A stretch of DNA of 64,000 nucleotides from Chryseobacterium fluminis. GTDB taxonomy: Bacteria; Bacteroidota; Bacteroidia; Flavobacteriales; Weeksellaceae. The position numbers were made by a program, and so were the translations under genes. Positions 26,253-35,389 of this stretch are shown here, piece after piece. Under the pieces are notes generated by a model, which saw only the letters and a program-made list of their open reading frames with translations, was not told the origin of the DNA and did not search any database. The stretch lies in the NCBI RefSeq assembly GCF_026314945.1, contig NZ_CP111121.1, positions 1,116,001 to 1,180,000 of the forward strand, in the 5' to 3' direction. Numbering within the stretch: the stretch's first letter is position 1; every line of letters begins with the position of its first letter.

Positions 26253-28694
26253 TTAATCGATCCAGTCAGGTTTTTGTTCTCCTTTCAAATAGTACCCAAA
26301 CCACTGAAGAATTCTATTATGAAGATCTTTGGCAGTGGTTTTTGAGGAAAAGATATGCCCTTCGTCGGGATAGGCAAGCAATGTTGCATTTTTATTATTT
26401 CTTTTTAGGCCAATAAAGAATTCCATGACCTGTCCCCATTCAATATTCTTATCCTTTTTTCCTGTCCATAAAAGTACCGGTTTTGATACGTGTTCTACAT
26501 AATTGATAGGATTATTTATAAAATAAAGGTACTTATCCTTAACAAATGGTTTTTTCATCTCATACTGTCCGTTCTCAAACTGCCAGTAAAAAGGACTGAT
26601 AAATTCTTCGTTTAGGGAATAATAAGATCTGATAATATCACTATTGCCCGCACCCGATACATAGGTTGCAAACCGATTGGAATGGGTGGCTATAAAATTA
26701 GTGATATAACCGCCATGGGAATGTCCTGTTAATGCCATCTTTTCAAAATCGATCAACGGGTTTCCGACTAAGGCATCGATTGATCTATTGACACAATCCA
26801 ATGCTGAAATTCCAGTGCCTTTATTGTCAAAAACTATATCGGGCATATAAACAAAATAGCCTTTTTCAATAAGCGTTCTAATGCTAAATCCCGTATCAAT
26901 ATCATTCTCCAACAGCAGTGGAAACTGATTTATTTTATCACTTTGTATCTGATAGACATGGACTACCATTGGATACTTTTTTCCCTCTTTAAAGTGCAGA
27001 GGATAATATAAAATACCTCTAAGCCCCACTCCTTCAGCATTTTTATACCTAATGGTTTCAACTTTAATCATCGATTGGGCTTCATCTCTTTTATTTGATC
27101 GGAAGAGTACTTTTTTACTGTAAAATCTGCGGACATCGATGATCTGCTTAGGCTGATTGAAATTTTCCTCTGTAAATAAGTAGGCTTTTTTTGCGTTATC
27201 AGTTTTTTGAAGGACAATTTTTGACTGAGTCGAGTTGATCATTCTGTGGTACTTGTTGCCATCTTTTTCAAATACCGATTTCGTTAAATTCAATTCATCA
27301 TTGACTTCGAATAAATAATTAAACGAGTTAAGAACTTTGCAATAGAAAGAAATCTCAAAAGGGTAATTTGGAAAATTGGAAGTGTAGTTAAAACTTAAGA
27401 TCTTATAATTGCCTTTTTCTTTATTAAAGAGTGGCCTGATATTTCGGTCTGTGATATCATATTCCCATATGCCTTCTGAGCCGTCAAAACATATCTTATT
27501 TTTATCGGTAAAATAGGGATTAGAAAAGGCAACATCTTCAATATTTTCATATTTCATTGAATTGACATCTACTAATTTCCAGTTGTTTCCATTCCTGTAA
27601 ATAAGATAATTACCATCTGGAGAATAGTTAACGTTAGAGCTTATCGTATCTATAAGATCATAGCTGCCGTTTAAAACATTATAACGGTAAACCTTAGCAG
27701 GTGCCTTTTTTAATGTATAATCCTGAAGTTCAGAAAAGCTGAATGCCAGAAAATACGCTTTGTTGCCTATATCAACAACCCTGTTTAATTTTGAATCACC
27801 TAAAACTATGGCCTTCTTTTCCTTTGGTGACCATAGGTACTTCATCGTCTCCGATTTCCTGAATTTCTCAATCAAATTATTATCAGAAGTACTCCAAATT
27901 TCCGGAGCATCCATCCTACTCTTATCCTTAATTTTTTCAGCATTGATTATTAACTTCCCATCACTTCTTTGGTATGCGGTTGCGGAATTAAAGTTGATGA
28001 GCTGATCTTGGGAAAATCTATATTCTTTTTTCAAGGAAACATCATAATACACAATATTCTGTATTAAATTTTCTTTTTTTTCGAAAATCAATAATGTATT
28101 ATTCTGCAAAACAAGGAGATTCGAAACCTGACCGGAAGACTTGTAGATTGTGATTGCTTTACCATCACTCCACTGTAACAAATGATATTCTTCATTGTTC
28201 TTAGCTTGCAAATACAGTCCACCATCAATATAAAATACCTTGACGACTCTGCCTATACTATCAATGACCTTATACCCTTTAAGGTCATATAGTAATACTT
28301 GTTGAGAAGTATGTAAAGCAACAATGTTTTCTTTATCCAGTATACCGAAGGTCTGGCAGGCTGGCAATATCTCTTTTTTGTTATGAGCATAGTCAAAGAT
28401 CTCCGTTCGATCTTTATATTTTAAAATCAAATGATCTGTGCTCCACTGATGGTCTAAAACTTTCAACCTATTATATTGAATTTCAGGTTCTTTGCGGTTG
28501 ACGATCAGAAGAGTATCAATGTTATCATCGTACATTTTAAAAAATGCCAGCCATTTTCCATCTTTTGAGGTACTTTTCACATGGATATCGTAGGCCTGAT
28601 TCTGCTTCTTTTCCGCAGAGAGAAAATCACTGTCTTTTTGTGCATAAGCCGGATAGCATATGCACAATAGCATCAGCATAATAATCCTTTTCAT
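26253..28694 (-). CDS. S9-family prolyl oligopeptidase-like peptidase
   Basis: An 813-residue secreted peptidase. A signal peptide (residues 1-18) is followed by a long strand-rich region (about residues 20-540, beta-propeller-like) and a C-terminal alpha/beta hydrolase domain. The nucleophile is in GHSHGG, the acid in 'WTGKKDKNIEWG' and the histidine in 'DEGHIF'. Its start overlaps the susD stop (TGATG), so it is the third gene of the susC-susD operon. It probably trims peptides outside or in the periplasm for uptake by SusC/SusD. Confidence 0.88.
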   Translation of the reverse strand: MKRIIMLMLLCICYPAYAQKDSDFLSAEKKQNQAYDIHVKSTSKDGKWLAFFKMYDDNIDTLLIVNRKEPEIQYNRLKVLDHQWSTDHLILKYKDRTEIFDYAHNKKEILPACQTFGILDKENIVALHTSQQVLLYDLKGYKVIDSIGRVVKVFYIDGGLYLQAKNNEEYHLLQWSDGKAITIYKSSGQVSNLLVLQNNTLLIFEKKENLIQNIVYYDVSLKKEYRFSQDQLINFNSATAYQRSDGKLIINAEKIKDKSRMDAPEIWSTSDNNLIEKFRKSETMKYLWSPKEKKAIVLGDSKLNRVVDIGNKAYFLAFSFSELQDYTLKKAPAKVYRYNVLNGSYDLIDTISSNVNYSPDGNYLIYRNGNNWKLVDVNSMKYENIEDVAFSNPYFTDKNKICFDGSEGIWEYDITDRNIRPLFNKEKGNYKILSFNYTSNFPNYPFEISFYCKVLNSFNYLFEVNDELNLTKSVFEKDGNKYHRMINSTQSKIVLQKTDNAKKAYLFTEENFNQPKQIIDVRRFYSKKVLFRSNKRDEAQSMIKVETIRYKNAEGVGLRGILYYPLHFKEGKKYPMVVHVYQIQSDKINQFPLLLENDIDTGFSIRTLIEKGYFVYMPDIVFDNKGTGISALDCVNRSIDALVGNPLIDFEKMALTGHSHGGYITNFIATHSNRFATYVSGAGNSDIIRSYYSLNEEFISPFYWQFENGQYEMKKPFVKDKYLYFINNPINYVEHVSKPVLLWTGKKDKNIEWGQVMEFFIGLKRNNKNATLLAYPDEGHIFSSKTTAKDLHNRILQWFGYYLKGEQKPDWID

Positions 28695-30082
28695 CAGTAT
28701 CCCTGGTTTTGTGGATTAAGGTTTGGATTGATGGTCAGTTCTTTCTCAGGAATTGGAAAAGCATTATGAAAGCTTTTCCAGCTGGGCTTGGACAAAGCAA
28801 TAATGTCCATTTTCTTTAACCGCTTCAGATCAAAAAAACGGTGTCCCATTTCAGCAAAGAACTCATGTCTGAATTCGTCTGCAATTCTGTTGATCATATT
28901 CTCTTTTGAAAGCCCGGAAGGCAATGGAGCAATTCCCGCTCTCTGTCTCAATTTGTCGACGAGAGGTTTAGCCTCTGCTATTTTGTTTTGCTGGGTCAAG
29001 CTTTCTGCATACAACAGGTACACTTCCTCAATTCTAAACACAACTGAATTCTCGGTTGTATTCGAATTGACAGGATTTCTGTATTTCATCGGACGGAAAT
29101 ACGTTTTCCCATTGATGACCGTTGGTAGTATCCACGATTGCTTCCTCAAATCGCCGGTTTCGAAAGAATTGACCAATGCATCCGACAGTGCAAATGTTGT
29201 CGGAAGACTTGTTGTGAAATTATACAACAGATATTCTTTCGTTGCATCTGTAGAGCTAGCCGGTTTTAACTGCCATAAAATATGTTTGCCTGTCTTATTG
29301 AAGACCTTAGTCAGATCTGCTTCCCAGACATATAACGGTGATTGTACTATTTGTGAAAATAAGTTTTCCGCCTCATTCCACTTTTCACCCACTAAGAGAA
29401 CTTTGCCTAATAAAAGTTCAGCAACCTTTCTACTGATGTAGATTCTTTCCTGATTGGCATATTGATCGCTGAGACCATCCAATACTGATTTAAGATCATT
29501 TTCAAGTTGAGCCATCACTTGAACTTTTGATATTTTTTTCAACTGGCTGTTGTAGATATAATCCGTTGTATCCGTATAGGGAATCTCATCAAAGATCAGG
29601 GACAGATTATAGTATAGCAAAGAACGCAACACCGTAGCTTCTCCGATCAATCGATCTTTATTGGACTGGGAAATTGAAGTGGATTCCTTGACTCCTTTGA
29701 TGATGGAGTTTGCATAATAGATGTGCTTATAGGCTTTTGACCATAAATTATACACGATGGTATTGCTCGGAATTTGCACATTGTTATACAGATCGACTAA
29801 ACCATTTTGAATATAGGGCGCATAGCAGGTAAGGTCGTCCGTGTAAGTTCCGAGAATGGCAGCAGAACCCGTGATATCCCCAGATATAATGGAAGAACTC
29901 CACAGTTCTGCATATAAACCTGCCACTGCTGCATTGGCTGATGAGACATCTGAAAAAACCTCATTAGTCCCTATCTGATTATAGGGCAGGTCTGTGTCGA
30001 TAAATTTTTCGCATGAAATTGAACTGAGGATCATGCAACCGACTGTCAGACATTTGATTCTATTGGTGATAATGTTTTTCAT
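28694..30082 (-). CDS. susD: SusD/RagB-family outer-membrane lipoprotein
   Basis: A 462-residue SusD-like nutrient-binding lipoprotein. The lipobox is 'SSISC' (Cys about residue 24), followed by the typical 'DTDLPYNQIG' motif and TPR-like helices. The C-terminal part has the SusD-type 'RHEFFAEMGHRFFDLKRL'. It follows susC by 11 bp and binds the substrate for it. Given the S9 peptidase partner the ligand is more likely peptide than glycan, but that is inference. Confidence 0.93.
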   Translation of the reverse strand: MKNIITNRIKCLTVGCMILSSISCEKFIDTDLPYNQIGTNEVFSDVSSANAAVAGLYAELWSSSIISGDITGSAAILGTYTDDLTCYAPYIQNGLVDLYNNVQIPSNTIVYNLWSKAYKHIYYANSIIKGVKESTSISQSNKDRLIGEATVLRSLLYYNLSLIFDEIPYTDTTDYIYNSQLKKISKVQVMAQLENDLKSVLDGLSDQYANQERIYISRKVAELLLGKVLLVGEKWNEAENLFSQIVQSPLYVWEADLTKVFNKTGKHILWQLKPASSTDATKEYLLYNFTTSLPTTFALSDALVNSFETGDLRKQSWILPTVINGKTYFRPMKYRNPVNSNTTENSVVFRIEEVYLLYAESLTQQNKIAEAKPLVDKLRQRAGIAPLPSGLSKENMINRIADEFRHEFFAEMGHRFFDLKRLKKMDIIALSKPSWKSFHNAFPIPEKELTINPNLNPQNQGY

Positions 30083-30093
30083 TTTGTAAGGCT

Positions 30094-33000
30094 TTAAAAA
30101 TTAATTTGGGTACCGATCGACCACGTTTTCAAAGGCGGCAAAAAACCTGTTGCCACAAACTCTGGATCTACTCCGAAATACTTTGTCAGGGTCAGCACAT
30201 TCTGTCCCTGTAGATAGATGACTACTTGTGCGGATGCTAATTCGACAGGAATTTTGTAGTTGAGCTGTACATTCTTCAATCTGATAAATGAAGCATCACC
30301 TACAGCCGCTGTACTTCGCATGAAATTAGCGTGGGCAGCATTCTTTCCGGCATTCGCTCCTGTGCTGTAAGGCATATAGTAACCCGTTGGATTTGATGGA
30401 GACCAGACATCAGTAACTTCCTTTGCCTGATTGTTCATCGTTCCTGCTACAGGCATATAGCTGTGATAGTTATAATTGCGCTGTTTCGTAAATTGTATTA
30501 AAAATGAGAGATCCCAGTTTTTGTAACTAAAGCGGTTTGACCAGCCCCCATAGAATTTTACGGACAGGTCTTCAATACTTTTATTGTCATCGGGGGATGA
30601 AATTTTGCCATCCCCATTGACATCGGTGAATGAATACAATCCTGTTGCCGGATTAATTCCTAAAAAGTCATACAATTTCACGATAGACGTACTTTGTCCG
30701 ATGACATATTGATTCGCATAGGTCGAACCTTCAAGGTTTGGAAATGCAAGAAGCGTATTCTTAGGAACGGTCAAATTGAGATCGGACTGCCATGAAAAGG
30801 TCTTGGTCTTGATCGGCGACGTTCGCAATTCAAATTCCCAGTCTTTATTTTCTACCGTCGCGTTTAAATTGGCCTGCACCGAACTAAAGCCCGTGGTTGC
30901 AGGAAGTGGCAAGCCGACAAGCTGGTTGTCAGATCTGTTTCTGTTATAGGAAACATTCAAACCTATTCTCTCTTTGTAAAAAGAAGTCTCTAACGCTAAT
31001 TCAAGTTTTCTGGTTTTTTCCCAGCTGAAATTACCATTAAACAATCTTGTAGGGACAAGGCCCACAACGCCATTATAAATACTTGTTGAAGCGACCGAAT
31101 AGGTGTCACGGTACTGGGCATCGCCTATATTATCACTTCCGGCTATTCCGTAACTTCCTCGTAGTTTACCAAAGCTTAACCAGCTTCTGTTACTCAGGAA
31201 GTTTTCTTTAGAAAATAGCCATGCGGCTCCTACTGCTCCAAAATTGGCGAACCGGTTATTGGGACCAAATCTGCTGGAGCCATCTCTTCTGCCCGTCACA
31301 TTAATAATGTATTTATTATCCAGTTGGTAGTTGATCCTTCCAAACACCGCCATATACTTATAGTCTTTGGAGATGATGTCTGAAAAGATCTTGGTCTTTG
31401 CCGCATTGATGTTCATCATCAAAGCATTGCTCTCGAATCCTGATCCCTGGATAGACGATTGCTTGGATTCTGATGAGTTGAGCGTGGCACCAACCAGAAC
31501 ATTCAGTTTGCCTTTTCCAATCCTGTAATCTGCATTTAACTGGGGTTCTATATTATAGGAAAAGGACGAGAACGAACTGGTAAATGTACTTGATCCGGTC
31601 GCACTGGTAAAGTTGAACGCAGGATTGTATCTCGTATGGGGACGGAGATTGAACTCTTCAAAATTCTGATAGTTGAATCCCGAATTGACGCTGAAACTAA
31701 TGTTTGGCAAGATCTGATATGAAACGTTCAGACTGCTATTGATCTGCTTGGAATCATTCTGATAGGTGACCACGGTTGAAGCCATCGGATTGGTAAAGGT
31801 GTTGTTCTGCCAGTTCAGTGATCCGTCGCTATTGTACAATGCCGGTGCATTGGGACTTAAAAACAGACTGATGTTCGTCAGATCCTCATTGATCACATTG
31901 TTGAACTGCTGTGAAAAATTATTCGATAGTGAAATGTTTAATTTATTATCCTTTGACCTGTGGGTAAAACCCATTGACAACACATTGTTCTTGTATTGGT
32001 AGTCAGCCGGATAAACCGTGGTCTGCTCATTGTGAGTTGCATTAATACGATACGTCCAACCGTCAGAACCACCCGACAATCCTACGCTCGTATTGGAAGT
32101 CGTAGCGGTTTTGCCGATGAGTGTTTTTTGCCAGTCCGTATATCGATTACCATCCCAGGCACCATTGACATCATAAGCCGTAGCAGGATAGGTCGAAATG
32201 TTATCATTACCAAATGCGGATTTTCGCATGGCAATGTATTCGGAGGTATCCATCATCTTTAAGCGTGATGCTACGCTGCTGAATGCCAGGCTTGAGCTGA
32301 TGCTGATGTTGGATTTGTTCTTATTTCCTTTCTTTGTTGTAATGAGAATTACCCCGTTCGCTCCCCTGCTCCCATAAATAGCTGTCGCATCTGCATCTTT
32401 TAAAATTTCAAGGCTTTCAATATCATTGGGGTTGATGCTGTTGAGCGGATTGATATTCTGGAAAGGCAGAATCTGTGTTGAGAATACGGAAGTCACAGGA
32501 GACGACATCGGCACGCCATCCAATACGTACAACGGTTGGTTACCGTCAACCGCACTGTTGGACAATGTCCGAAGGCTGTTTCTGCCTCTGATCTGTACAT
32601 CGTAGCCTCCACCGGCTACCCCTGAATTCTGTGTAATGTTTACCCCTGCCATTCTACCCTGTGCGGCTGAAAGGACATTGGTCACAGGTTGGTTTTCTAT
32701 GTCTTTTGCTGAAACTTTGGCGATGCTACCGGTTCTTTCTTTGTCTTTGACCTTGTAGTAGCCGGCGTTGAGAATAACTTCTTCGATTCCCTTTACTTTT
32801 TGTTCTAAGCTGATATTGACGACAGTCTGATTGTTTGCTGTGATTCGTTCTTCAGCGTAATCAGGATGTCTGAACAATAGGATAGGATTTTCTTTTGAAA
32901 CCTGTAATGTATAGGTTCCGTTTTCGCTGGTGGTCGTTACCTGATCGCTTCCTTCTTGGGAGATAATCACTCCTGAAAGGGGTCTATTGGATGCAGTAAC

Positions 33001-33102
33001 GGTACCGGAAATGGTGCGTATTTGGGCTTTTGTGTTGGTGCTTACAGCGGTCAACATTAGGCCAAAGAAAATACCTCCTATCTTGTAATAGGAATTTTTC
33101 AT
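30094..33102 (-). CDS. susC: SusC/RagA-family TonB-dependent transporter
   Basis: A 1002-residue outer-membrane receptor. It has a signal peptide (about residues 1-26), a carboxypeptidase-regulatory-like domain ('GTVTASNRPLSGVIIS', residues 32-110), a plug with 'PLYVLDGVP' and 'ILKDADATAIYGSRGANGVI', and a long beta-barrel. All are classic SusC signatures. It heads the susC-susD-S9 operon and is preceded by an unusually long leader of about 530 nt with strong secondary structure. Confidence 0.95.
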   Translation of the reverse strand: MKNSYYKIGGIFFGLMLTAVSTNTKAQIRTISGTVTASNRPLSGVIISQEGSDQVTTTSENGTYTLQVSKENPILLFRHPDYAEERITANNQTVVNISLEQKVKGIEEVILNAGYYKVKDKERTGSIAKVSAKDIENQPVTNVLSAAQGRMAGVNITQNSGVAGGGYDVQIRGRNSLRTLSNSAVDGNQPLYVLDGVPMSSPVTSVFSTQILPFQNINPLNSINPNDIESLEILKDADATAIYGSRGANGVILITTKKGNKNKSNISISSSLAFSSVASRLKMMDTSEYIAMRKSAFGNDNISTYPATAYDVNGAWDGNRYTDWQKTLIGKTATTSNTSVGLSGGSDGWTYRINATHNEQTTVYPADYQYKNNVLSMGFTHRSKDNKLNISLSNNFSQQFNNVINEDLTNISLFLSPNAPALYNSDGSLNWQNNTFTNPMASTVVTYQNDSKQINSSLNVSYQILPNISFSVNSGFNYQNFEEFNLRPHTRYNPAFNFTSATGSSTFTSSFSSFSYNIEPQLNADYRIGKGKLNVLVGATLNSSESKQSSIQGSGFESNALMMNINAAKTKIFSDIISKDYKYMAVFGRINYQLDNKYIINVTGRRDGSSRFGPNNRFANFGAVGAAWLFSKENFLSNRSWLSFGKLRGSYGIAGSDNIGDAQYRDTYSVASTSIYNGVVGLVPTRLFNGNFSWEKTRKLELALETSFYKERIGLNVSYNRNRSDNQLVGLPLPATTGFSSVQANLNATVENKDWEFELRTSPIKTKTFSWQSDLNLTVPKNTLLAFPNLEGSTYANQYVIGQSTSIVKLYDFLGINPATGLYSFTDVNGDGKISSPDDNKSIEDLSVKFYGGWSNRFSYKNWDLSFLIQFTKQRNYNYHSYMPVAGTMNNQAKEVTDVWSPSNPTGYYMPYSTGANAGKNAAHANFMRSTAAVGDASFIRLKNVQLNYKIPVELASAQVVIYLQGQNVLTLTKYFGVDPEFVATGFLPPLKTWSIGTQINF

Positions 33103-33638
33103 AGATTTGTAAAAGGTTTTTAATTTTCTAAAGATTAATTACTGAACTACGCTCTTTCCCGTAAGTGTCCAAACTGCATGGGAAGGGGCTTTTTTCTTTC
33201 TTCTGAATTTTTAAGTTGAGTAGTTTTTTTGATTCTTTTTTAATAAAACTTTCCTGATGCCCTTTGGTGTGAAAAAGGACTGGTGAGGTTCTGTAAGCAG
33301 TGACTTCCAGGCACCGGAAAGAATTTAATATGAATGAATCTGTGTCCCGTGTGAGCTATTTAAAGCCGCAATAGGTTGTACCCTCCTATTGTATCGTGTA
33401 ATCTGATACTATTTTTAGGAAGCGGGCTTAGATTGTAATGTAGATGTAAGGCGAACAGCATTGGAAAAAGACGGCGTGGGACTCTACATTATCAGCTTAG
33501 GGGCACTGGTATGCCTTGGAACAGATAAGAGAGCCCACGCCTAGGTCGTGAGCTTAATACTTATCCTCTCGTTCCGTAAATTACCAGTTTTCTAAGCGAG
33601 ATTCTAAGCAATAGCTTCTAAATATCTTTGAAGTATCG
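33103..33638 (-). ncRNA. Long structured leader or ncRNA upstream of susC
   Basis: Between the minus-strand promoter (33639-33670) and susC the predicted leader is about 530 nt. It contains a rod-like hairpin at 33473-33541 (GGCGTGGG/CCCACGCC, then CTCT/AGAG and TTATC/GATAA), a GTATC/GATAC hairpin at 33391-33409 and a CAATAGG/CCTATTG hairpin at 33369-33391, the last two abutting. This block is richer in GC than its surroundings. A 74-codon open frame without ATG, GTG or TTG lies at about 33128-33349 on the minus strand. I cannot match it to a named RNA family; a riboswitch, a processed sRNA or a structured UTR are all possible. Confidence 0.5.
33473..33541. repeat. 69-bp imperfect inverted repeat (rod hairpin)
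   Basis: The outer stem is GGCGTGGG (33473-33480) with CCCACGCC (33534-33541). It continues with CTCT/AGAG and TTATC/GATAA, and an upper GGCA/TGCC stem closes a short loop. The length and continuity argue for a functional RNA fold. Confidence 0.65.
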
Positions 33639-33670
33639 CAAAGTTACATTTTCTGTAACCTATTTTACAA
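33639..33670 (-). promoter_or_regulatory. Minus-strand promoter for the susC leader
   Basis: On the minus strand TTG (33670-33668), 21 bp, then TAACTTTG (33646-33639). This is an exact Bacteroidota -33/-7 arrangement, facing susC about 530 bp away. Confidence 0.7.
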
Positions 33671-33740
33671 ATATAAGAAAAATTTGTTTGGTAAACAAAA
33701 GCGTACCAAATAAAAATTTTAATAGTTTTTAATTGCATCC

Positions 33741-34067
33741 ATGTTAAATGATGCTGAGAAAATCATAATGATAAAGACCGCAATTGTACTACGATTATTA
33801 CTTAGTCGTAATAAAGGATATTCTCAAAATGAAAAATCAGACATTATTGATAGTTATGAAAAAATTGCCATTAATTCCAACGCCGATATACGAAAAGCAA
33901 CTGTCACAAATGCTTTTAGTGGCAGAAAAAGATCGTCAATGATTACGATAGCTCTTATTGTTGAATCGATGGGATTTACAATGCTTGATTTTGGTGATTT
34001 ATATTCGAAAATAACAAACAAACAAATATTAGAATTTCAACAAAATATTTTAACACAAAACTCCTAA
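33741..34067 (+). CDS. Small helix-turn-helix protein
   Basis: A 108-residue protein. The middle and C-terminal parts ('SDIIDSYEKIAINSNADIRKA' then 'FSGRKRSSMITIALIVESMG') look like the helices of an XRE-type DNA-binding fold, with 'GFTMLDFGDLY' after it. It is divergent from the susC leader promoter and lies at the left border of the AT-rich island, so it may regulate island or leader. The two in-frame Met codons near the start leave the exact start uncertain. Confidence 0.55.
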   Translation: MLNDAEKIIMIKTAIVLRLLLSRNKGYSQNEKSDIIDSYEKIAINSNADIRKATVTNAFSGRKRSSMITIALIVESMGFTMLDFGDLYSKITNKQILEFQQNILTQNS

Positions 34068-34468
34068 CCGAACTGAGTTAAAAGTTTTTTTACTTTCCTA
34101 TTTCTTTGTAGCAGCGGTCGGAGCATTTTTGGAGAACTTCTTATGTTCCATTTAATTCTTTTTATTTTTATAAAACTCTTTGTTCGTAGAATAAAGTGAA
34201 AATGATAAGACGATAATTGTAATCGTTGAAATAATGCTGTAGATTTTTAGTGCTTTCATCTTTGTTGTTTTTGCTAATATACATTTTTTTATCTCATCTG
34301 CGGTGGAGGTAATCACTTGCCTGGAAGATTCTTTGCCAAAAATTTGAAGATTTTTTCACTTAATCAAAAAAAATTTAAAGTATGCAAAAAGAATGCGCAC
34401 TTGGATATTTTCTTTGCATTATGAAAAATAATATATTACATAATTAATACCTAAAACACTATTTCACC
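34068..34468. other. AT-rich intergenic region
   Basis: This 400-bp gap has no plus-strand gene. It contains one possible small minus-strand gene (34152-34259), annotated separately. Near the right end a TTTCTTTG at about 34410-34417 resembles a -7 box with one mismatch, and could drive the HEPN gene run that starts at 34469. Confidence 0.35.
34152..34259 (-). CDS. Possible 35-residue membrane peptide
   Basis: ATG at 34259 opens a 35-codon frame ending at 34152. The peptide has a short basic start, one hydrophobic helix (about residues 6-22) and a Lys/Asn-rich end. This looks like a real single-pass small membrane protein, but so short a frame in AT-rich DNA may arise by chance. No family is recognised. 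Confidence 0.3.
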   Translation of the reverse strand: MKALKIYSIISTITIIVLSFSLYSTNKEFYKNKKN

Positions 34469-35380
34469 ATGGACATACATATTAAGGAAATCTATAATAC
34501 AATTTATATTAATGCAGTTCTGTTTCTAAAAAGAGGAATAAAAGAAATTACTAAAAATGGTCATGTTATTTCAGATTCTGAGCAGGCTATTATATCATGC
34601 TTTTATATTCAGACATCAATTGAATTATCATTAAAAACCTATATGGTGAAAGAAATTGATATCTATTCAATCTTAGAAAGTAATCGCAACTTGTCACCGA
34701 ATCTTCTTCTACAAAAATTCAAAAAGAATCATCTGAAAACAAAAACATATGACCAGCTAAAAAAATCTTTGAAGAGAAATAAGAATCTAACTTTTTTTAC
34801 TGACATTCATTTCAAACATCTAGATAAATTGCAAATGTACAGGAATCGGCTTGTACATTTAAATCTGTTTTTATCTAAAGATGATATAGCCAATATTCAA
34901 AAGGAACTAATTTTTGCTGTAACCCACCTATTGATGCCTTTGCTGACAGATATAAGTTTTGAGTTTGCAACTCCAACACAATTCTATGAAGAGCATTTAG
35001 ATGAGAAAGATTATAATAGTTTAATTTCTTTCGATCCTTACATCGATGAAATGCACAATATAGCAATTGAATATTCAGGTCTTGCGTATGAATGTTTAAG
35101 ATGTTACAATAAAACATTTTCTCCCAATACTGAAATATGCTACTGTTGTAATCTACAACTTTTTGATGCAGCGGGCTATATCAACTGTGATCTGTGTTCC
35201 TCTAAAAAATCTATAGTCTATGATACCTTGAACATTCATGTAAAGGGTAATGAGAATAGTATAAATGGTCTTTGCATGAATTGTGGAGACAAGATGATGG
35301 TTTATGATTGTCCGGAATGTGAAGGTAAATTTTCATTCTACGGAAAACCTGACTTAGAAGAAAAAATTTGTAACTGTTAA
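34469..35380 (+). CDS. HEPN-like protein with C-terminal zinc ribbons
   Basis: A 303-residue protein. The N-terminal part (about residues 1-160) is helical and carries R125-NRLV-H130, the Rx4H motif of HEPN RNases. From about residue 209 a cysteine-rich tail has repeated CxxC pairs (LRCYN, YCCN, CDLC, CMNC, CPEC), suggesting two or three zinc ribbons that could bind nucleic acid. It is the first gene of a six-gene co-directional run and lies 9 bp before the next HEPN-like gene. Family name unknown; the RNase role is inferred from the motif. Confidence 0.65.
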   Translation: MDIHIKEIYNTIYINAVLFLKRGIKEITKNGHVISDSEQAIISCFYIQTSIELSLKTYMVKEIDIYSILESNRNLSPNLLLQKFKKNHLKTKTYDQLKKSLKRNKNLTFFTDIHFKHLDKLQMYRNRLVHLNLFLSKDDIANIQKELIFAVTHLLMPLLTDISFEFATPTQFYEEHLDEKDYNSLISFDPYIDEMHNIAIEYSGLAYECLRCYNKTFSPNTEICYCCNLQLFDAAGYINCDLCSSKKSIVYDTLNIHVKGNENSINGLCMNCGDKMMVYDCPECEGKFSFYGKPDLEEKICNC

Positions 35381-35389
35381 TAAGTAATT

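Noticed and set aside
28788..29441. 217-codon plus-strand open frame opposite susD
   Set aside because: It is the antisense shadow of a clear susD gene and has no recognisable protein features.
33340..33640. Structured region as tmRNA, RNase P RNA, SRP RNA or 6S RNA
   Set aside because: The conserved signatures of the first three were not found on either strand, and the rod hairpin alone is not enough to call 6S RNA.
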